A stretch of DNA of 8,621 bases, from positions 1-8,621 of the forward strand of contig CAYZDV010000088.1 of assembly GCA_964477275.1 (NCBI GenBank), in the 5' to 3' direction. Positions 4,991-8,621 of the stretch are shown here, piece by piece. How positions within the stretch are numbered: the first letter of the stretch is position 1; every line of letters begins with the position of its first letter. The notes beneath the pieces are model-generated. The model searched no databases and was not told the DNA's origin. It saw nothing but the letters and a program-made list of their open reading frames with translations. This stretch comes from CAYZDV01 sp964477275. Its GTDB lineage: Bacteria > Acidobacteriota > Aminicenantia > Aminicenantales > Aminicenantaceae. A program made the position numbers and the translations under genes.

Positions 4991-6475
4991 TTAAATGGCC
5001 TGAGCGAGGAAGTAATGGGCCACGTTGACGCCGTAATCCTCGGGGTTTAAGGTCTTCACAATACTTCTGCTAAATTTGCCTGTTTCCGGGTCTTTCTCGC
5101 TCAAATCCACAATCTCGCCGTCGATTTTGTTCTTGTCCTTGTCAGTAATCAGCTTCACCTTGGGCCTGAGCATGAATTCCTCTTCGGGGTTTGTCTCCAC
5201 AACGATCGCCAGCTCTTCGCTATCCAGCGCGACCAGGGTCCCCACAGGAAAAACCCCGATCATGTTGGCAAAAACCTTGAGCAGGACCGGGTCGAATTCC
5301 GACCCGGCGTGCTCGCACATCATTCCCAGCGCCTGCTCTCTGGTGAAGGAAAATTTCCTGTAGATTCTCTTGGTGGTCACCGCATCGAAAAAGTCGCAGA
5401 TTTTGGCGATCATGCTGAACAGGTTCAAATCCTTCTTTTTCCAGCTCTTGGGATAGCCGGAGGAAAGGTCGGCCCAGATATGGTGCTCCAGGGCCACCGA
5501 AAGCGCCCTGATGGGGAAGTAGGTCAGGTCTTGCATGCAGACCAGCTTGACCAGCCCATGGCGGGGATGGGTCTCGATGATTTTCCTCTCTTCATCGTCC
5601 AGCTTGCCATTCTTATCCAGAATCTCCAGAGGAATATCTAACTTCCCGATATCATGGAAGAAGGCCGCCAGTCCCAAATCCAGCAGTTCATTCTTCTCCA
5701 GCCCCAGCCTCCTTCCCAGACAGAGGCAGAGAATGGCGACGTTGATGGAGTGGTTGAGGGTGTATTCCTGATAATTCTTGATGTTGGCCAGACCGAGCAT
5801 GAACGACTCGTCATGGCCGATGAGGTTGAGAATGGTCTGAATCAGACGGCGGCTGGTCTTGAAATAGAGCTTTTCCTGCTTTTTTCCCTTCTCCAGGACT
5901 TCCTGGAGGTGGGCGATACTTTTGAAGAAGACTTTCTTGGCCGAGCGGCGAATCTCATCGGGCGTCATCCGGGTGGTCATCTCGTAGGGATGAAGCCTTT
6001 CCAGGAAAATATGGGTGATTCCGTTTCTTGCCAGCTCCTCCACAAAAGCGTCATAAGAATCCAGCTTTTTTTCTCTGGCTTTGGCAAAAATGACGATGAA
6101 TCGTTTAAACTCCTCCTCATCCAGGCCATCCTGGAAGCCGATGGCTTCGATCTCTCTCTGCTTGAACTCATTGACCAGGAATTTGAACCTCTGGTAGCTG
6201 TGGAAATCGATCTTGATTCTGATGGTATTGAAAAACAGGGCATTGGCCCGGAAGAGCAAAACGGCTTTCCCCAGATTCTGGATGAGATTCTGGATGGCTG
6301 CGTAGAGAGGCTGAACCTGCTGAACGAAGGAGATGTTGTTGGGCTCAAAAATCTGGGCTGTTCTTAGGGCTGAAGCGAAATGCAAGAACACATCATCAAT
6401 GGCTTTGGCCAGAGTTTTTTTGTCGAGTTCTTTTAAAACCGCCTTCTCTCTGTCCAGCATATCTTCCATCTTCAT
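4991..6475 (-). CDS. HD-GYP domain protein (probable cyclic-di-GMP phosphodiesterase) with N-terminal module
   Basis: 494 residues, soluble, no signal peptide. Residues about 20-165 form an N-terminal alpha/beta module that appears homologous to the N-terminus of the neighbouring HEAT protein ('FEPNNISF', 'FKQREIEAIGFQDGLDEEEF'). Residues about 205-405 are the HD-GYP domain: H242 in 'YTLNHSINVA', the HD pair H274-D275 in 'FFHDIGKLDIP' with K278, H303 in 'THPRHG', H331-H332, GYP at 340-342 and D361/D364 in 'CDFFDAVT'. Metal ligands are therefore present. Two departures from the usual 'HHE..DGSGYP' are seen: Glu is replaced by Ile333, and there appears to be one extra residue before GYP. Residues 408-494 are a small C-terminal extension, common after such domains. 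HD-GYP proteins hydrolyse c-di-GMP (some cGAMP) in the cytoplasm. GGGAG six bases before the ATG supports the start. The gene is 12 bases behind the HEAT-repeat gene and is followed by a terminator. Confidence 0.87.
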   Translation of the reverse strand: MKMEDMLDREKAVLKELDKKTLAKAIDDVFLHFASALRTAQIFEPNNISFVQQVQPLYAAIQNLIQNLGKAVLLFRANALFFNTIRIKIDFHSYQRFKFLVNEFKQREIEAIGFQDGLDEEEFKRFIVIFAKAREKKLDSYDAFVEELARNGITHIFLERLHPYEMTTRMTPDEIRRSAKKVFFKSIAHLQEVLEKGKKQEKLYFKTSRRLIQTILNLIGHDESFMLGLANIKNYQEYTLNHSINVAILCLCLGRRLGLEKNELLDLGLAAFFHDIGKLDIPLEILDKNGKLDDEERKIIETHPRHGLVKLVCMQDLTYFPIRALSVALEHHIWADLSSGYPKSWKKKDLNLFSMIAKICDFFDAVTTKRIYRKFSFTREQALGMMCEHAGSEFDPVLLKVFANMIGVFPVGTLVALDSEELAIVVETNPEEEFMLRPKVKLITDKDKNKIDGEIVDLSEKDPETGKFSRSIVKTLNPEDYGVNVAHYFLAQAI

Positions 6476-6487
6476 CGGTCGCTCCCG

Positions 6488-8254
6488 CTATTTCATGGCA
6501 CTCAGAGCGCCCTGACAGGCGCGGCGGATTTTTTTGTTAAAAAATTTTGTTCCTTCCTCGAGAATCTCCTTTGCCCTTGAAGTCCCGAGCGCCTGCAGCG
6601 CAGAAACCGCAGCCAGCCGTGTCTCATTCTGTCTGGAAGCAGAGAAAAGGCTCCATTTTCTCAGTATGGAACGAAGAAGCCCATTAACCTCTTCCTTCCT
6701 GGTGCTGGCCAGGAAACAGAGCAGGGCCTCTTTTTCAGGCCCTGTCCTGCTGATGAAATCTTTATCCCTGGCCATTTCCAGGGTATATTCGTAGGCTTCT
6801 CTATCATCGAAGTATTTCAGGCTCTGCGCTGCCTGGATACGGACTTCATCATCCTCGTCGGAAAGAAAATTGAGGATAATCTTGTTGGCCGCTGGATTTT
6901 CCGCTTTCCCCAGGACGTTGACCACTTCCAGCCTGACTCCGCTGTGGGGATGAGAGGCAAACTCTGCCAGGGATTGGAGCTTATCCTCATCCATGAAGGT
7001 CTCGAACAGAGATATGATTTCCTTGGTCAGGGAGACATTGCCTTCTTTGGAAAAATAGAGCAGCGCAGAAATATTTCTCCGTCCGATGTCTTTCAAGAAT
7101 TCGGAAGCTTTCTTTCTGAGATCCTGATCAGTGGACTTCACCCAGATAGTTCCCAGCACGGGGACGGCTTCCTCTCCCATGAATTTCAGGTAATTGAAGA
7201 AAGCATCCACGTTTTCAACCTTTCCGTCCATGAACAGCTTCCTCAACTGCTCGATCGACCTTTTATCCCCGGCGTTTTTCTCGATTTTCTGCAGCATTTT
7301 GAACCTATCTTCTGATTTGCCAGAGAGGAGAATTTTCAGGTCTTTCACCTGGGTAAGAATCCTGGTGGCCCGCTCAAAATCCGCCTTGCGCAGGATTTCC
7401 TGAAAGTACTTATCGAAGATCCTCAAAACATTCTCGTATTGTTCCAGGTCCTCTTCAAAAAAAAGGATTTCGAAGAGGAGAGAGATGAGCTCGTCCAGGG
7501 GGCCCCTTTCCCGGCTCTTGGACAGCATGGCTTCAATTTCCGGGATATCCTGCTTTTCGATAACGGGCAACTGAACGCTCCGGGTGACCGGACTCCCTTC
7601 TATCTCCCCATCCCCTTCGGCCGCTGCCTCCTCATCTTTTTCCGAGACGAAACTCAACACAGCCTTTTCCCTAAAGATTTCTTCTTCATCTTCCCGGGTC
7701 AAAACGATTTTTCCTTCGGAAAGCTCCCCCGGGTCCACTTCTATTTTCTTATCCCCGCTGATCGACAGGTCGAGATACTCATCGAGCACAAAATACCGGA
7801 TGTGAACAAAATCCTTCTCCCAGAGAAGGCTGACCACATCGCTTTCTTCATGTGGGAGGTCGATCGCTTTCTTGAGAACCTCCAGAAAAGCCTGAAGCTC
7901 CTCGCGTTCCAGCTCCGGATAGAAAGACAGCTCCCTCATCCCATCCTTGAAAAGAAAGAAAGGAAGGCTCTTCTTTTTCTCTTCATCCTGAAAGACCGCC
8001 ACTCCTTTGTACAGAAAGCTGAATTCCTCAATCCCAATCCTCAATTCCTCATGGGTATCCAGGAATTTTTTCAATTCCCTGTTAAATACATCAACAGCCT
8101 GCCTGATCGAAGGATTTCCCGGAGGATAAAGCTTCATGGCGGAGAAAGCGGCATCAAAGTAGCGGAAGATGCGTTTGGCCTCACTCAATTCTCCTGGAGT
8201 CAGAACAGGCTTATCTTCCTGTTGTCCGACGGATTTTGTCTTCTTGAGTTCCAT
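6488..8254 (-). CDS. HEAT-repeat protein with the same N-terminal module as the HD-GYP protein
   Basis: 588 residues, no signal peptide or membrane helix, so cytoplasmic. Residues about 25-160 form an alpha/beta module ('YFDAAFSAMKLYPPGNPS', 'FSFLYKGVAVF', 'FFLFKDGMRELSFYPELEREEL'). About 165-225 is an acidic, low-complexity linker (EDEEEIF, SEKDEEAAAEGDGE). About 230-345 is a helical region. About 350-588 is a run of HEAT/PBS-type repeats ('DQDLRKKASEFLKDIG', 'HSGVRLEVVNVLGKAEN', 'DDEVRIQAAQSLKYF', 'ETRLAAVSALQALG', 'KKIRRACQGALSAMK'). HEAT arrays act as protein-binding scaffolds, so this is probably the partner or adaptor of the HD-GYP protein encoded next to it; the pairing is inference. 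The start is set by an in-frame TGA two codons upstream (8258-8260). There is no adjacent Shine-Dalgarno; the nearest GGAGGAG is 32 bases upstream, so initiation here may be weak or need RNA folding. Confidence 0.8.
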   Translation of the reverse strand: MELKKTKSVGQQEDKPVLTPGELSEAKRIFRYFDAAFSAMKLYPPGNPSIRQAVDVFNRELKKFLDTHEELRIGIEEFSFLYKGVAVFQDEEKKKSLPFFLFKDGMRELSFYPELEREELQAFLEVLKKAIDLPHEESDVVSLLWEKDFVHIRYFVLDEYLDLSISGDKKIEVDPGELSEGKIVLTREDEEEIFREKAVLSFVSEKDEEAAAEGDGEIEGSPVTRSVQLPVIEKQDIPEIEAMLSKSRERGPLDELISLLFEILFFEEDLEQYENVLRIFDKYFQEILRKADFERATRILTQVKDLKILLSGKSEDRFKMLQKIEKNAGDKRSIEQLRKLFMDGKVENVDAFFNYLKFMGEEAVPVLGTIWVKSTDQDLRKKASEFLKDIGRRNISALLYFSKEGNVSLTKEIISLFETFMDEDKLQSLAEFASHPHSGVRLEVVNVLGKAENPAANKIILNFLSDEDDEVRIQAAQSLKYFDDREAYEYTLEMARDKDFISRTGPEKEALLCFLASTRKEEVNGLLRSILRKWSLFSASRQNETRLAAVSALQALGTSRAKEILEEGTKFFNKKIRRACQGALSAMK

Positions 8255-8342
8255 GGGTCAGTGGTTAACCAACAGAAATCCTTTTTCTCCTCCAGTGAGA
8301 TTTTTACCCCACCGATTGTTGCCCGTGTTTCAATCTTGCACT

Positions 8343-8373
8343 ATTTTAACACAAATCGGAATATCTGAATCAA
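8343..8373 (-). promoter_or_regulatory. Weak promoter candidate for the HEAT/HD-GYP operon
   Basis: On the - strand TTGATT (8373-8368) and TAAAAT (8348-8343) are separated by 19 bases, longer than the ideal 17. Each hexamer has four or five consensus matches. It is the best candidate I see between 8255 and 8480, but it is weak. It would give a leader of about 80 bases. Confidence 0.3.
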
Positions 8374-8394
8374 TAGTCTTCAGAGGTGATTCAG
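8365..8394. repeat. Inverted repeat, possible operator
   Basis: CTGAATCA (8365-8372) and TGATTCAG (8387-8394) are perfect 8-bp inverted arms with a 14-base centre. The arm centres are 22 bases apart, about two helical turns, as expected for a dimeric DNA-binding protein. One arm overlaps the candidate -35 box of the HEAT/HD-GYP operon. The regulatory role is inference. Confidence 0.4.
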
Positions 8395-8621
8395 GGGAGT
8401 AATTTTCGCTTTTTTCTCTCATCTTTAAAGGGGAATTGCAATATGCAAAACCAATAGTGTAATATAAAAAGCCTCCGTTGTGAATCATGAATACCGATAT
8501 TTTCCGTGACAGCGAATAAAACTACGGGTCAGGCTGGATGCATCGAAAACACACGGAATTTCCCCGGCGAGGAATGCCGTGACGTGATAATCGATCACTT
8601 GTCAGAAGAAAAAATGGCCAC

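Larger units (their letters stand above)
4259..5050 (+). pseudogene. N-terminal half of a 6-bladed beta-propeller lipoprotein (truncated)
   Basis: The best start is the ATG at 4259. The protein begins MNTGLKISLAVFLLLNFFIISAC, a lipoprotein signal peptide with a perfect lipobox I-S-A-C, so it would be lipidated at C23. It then shows propeller blades: 'MQVDSHGNIYVLDSGNQRIQ', 'KYDRDGNYLQTIGRKGQGPG' (the classic blade turn followed by 'EF.RP'), and 'VSEGRKIQMFSQKGEYIKG'. After 'SIDWEGKILKRI' (about base 4866) the resemblance ends. The remaining frame to the TGA-less noise and the TAA at 5048-5050 is spurious and runs 60 bases into the opposite-strand HD-GYP gene. Only about 200 of the usual 370-400 residues remain, roughly half the blades. 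No Shine-Dalgarno precedes 4259. An in-frame ATG at 4127 would add 44 hydrophilic residues before the signal peptide, and these belong to another gene relic. A folded propeller is unlikely, so I call this a pseudogene. Confidence 0.65.
8255..8621. other. AT-rich region upstream of the HEAT/HD-GYP operon, mostly non-coding
   Basis: No convincing complete gene is seen in these 367 bases, which are clearly more AT-rich than the coding parts. They hold the inverted repeat at 8365-8394, the weak - strand promoter, a second small palindrome TTGCA-ATA-TGCAA at 8436-8448, and on the + strand a TTGCAA/TAATAT pair (8436-8441 and 8460-8465, 18-base spacer) that could be a divergent promoter. A + strand frame is open from 8491 to the window end, with a possible GTG start at 8506 (about 38 codons, including 'EECRDVIIDHLSEEKMA'). 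It may be the beginning of a divergent gene, but there is no Shine-Dalgarno and I do not recognise it. Confidence 0.45.

Noticed and set aside
5654..6367. + strand open frame (237 codons) opposite the HD-GYP gene
   Set aside because: Shadow of the HD-GYP coding frame, no family resemblance.
7439..8368. Long + strand open frame (309 codons) opposite the HEAT gene
   Set aside because: Antisense shadow. Its composition has no domain sense, while the - strand frame shows clear HEAT repeats and an operon arrangement.
1..8621. CRISPR array, tRNA, rRNA or insertion sequence
   Set aside because: No regularly spaced repeats, no cloverleaf-like or rRNA-like segment and no transposase motifs were seen on either strand.

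Overview
The window reads as an ordinary, gene-dense bacterial chromosome of roughly 50% GC, with ATG starts and mostly strong Shine-Dalgarno sites. The gene mix suggests an uncultured bacterium with a lipoprotein-exporting envelope. It includes type IV pilus/type II secretion-like minor pilins, a LolA-like exported protein, a membrane-anchored amidohydrolase, a 6-bladed beta-propeller lipoprotein relic and an HD-GYP/HEAT-repeat pair. From memory of family composition, Candidatus Aminicenantes or a related acidobacterial/deltaproteobacterial-like lineage fits best. This is inference, because there is no rRNA or marker gene here.

Layout: (1) Bases 1-1243, + strand: the 3' part of a large pilus/secretion accessory protein, then a GspH/FimT-type pseudopilin with a clear prepilin peptidase site. 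(2) 1240-1968, - strand: a secreted LolA-like protein. Its stop codon overlaps that of the pilin gene inside a TTAA palindrome, and it has its own promoter candidate. (3) 2113-3900, - strand: an amidohydrolase-family-3 (YtcJ-like) enzyme with an N-terminal membrane anchor, behind a perfect-consensus sigma-70 promoter. (4) 4090-4932, + strand: a decayed locus holding pieces of 6-bladed beta-propeller genes in a scrambled order. A frameshifted C-terminal blade comes first, then a signal peptide plus the first propeller blades, then a C-terminal tail in another frame. (5) 4967-4990: a GC-rich hairpin with flanking A/T runs, acting as terminator and/or REP-like palindrome. (6) 4991-8254, - strand: a two-gene operon, an upstream HEAT-repeat protein and a downstream HD-GYP phosphodiesterase-like protein, 12 bases apart. 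(7) 8255-8621: AT-rich, mostly non-coding upstream region with inverted repeats and perhaps the start of a divergent gene.

The two most interesting points are these. First, the HEAT and HD-GYP proteins appear to share the same roughly 140-residue N-terminal module, coupled to two different C-terminal halves, which suggests a paired signalling unit. Second, the beta-propeller locus is a nested mosaic that a gene caller would report as one false 307-codon gene. No CRISPR array, tRNA, rRNA, transposase or phage gene was seen.
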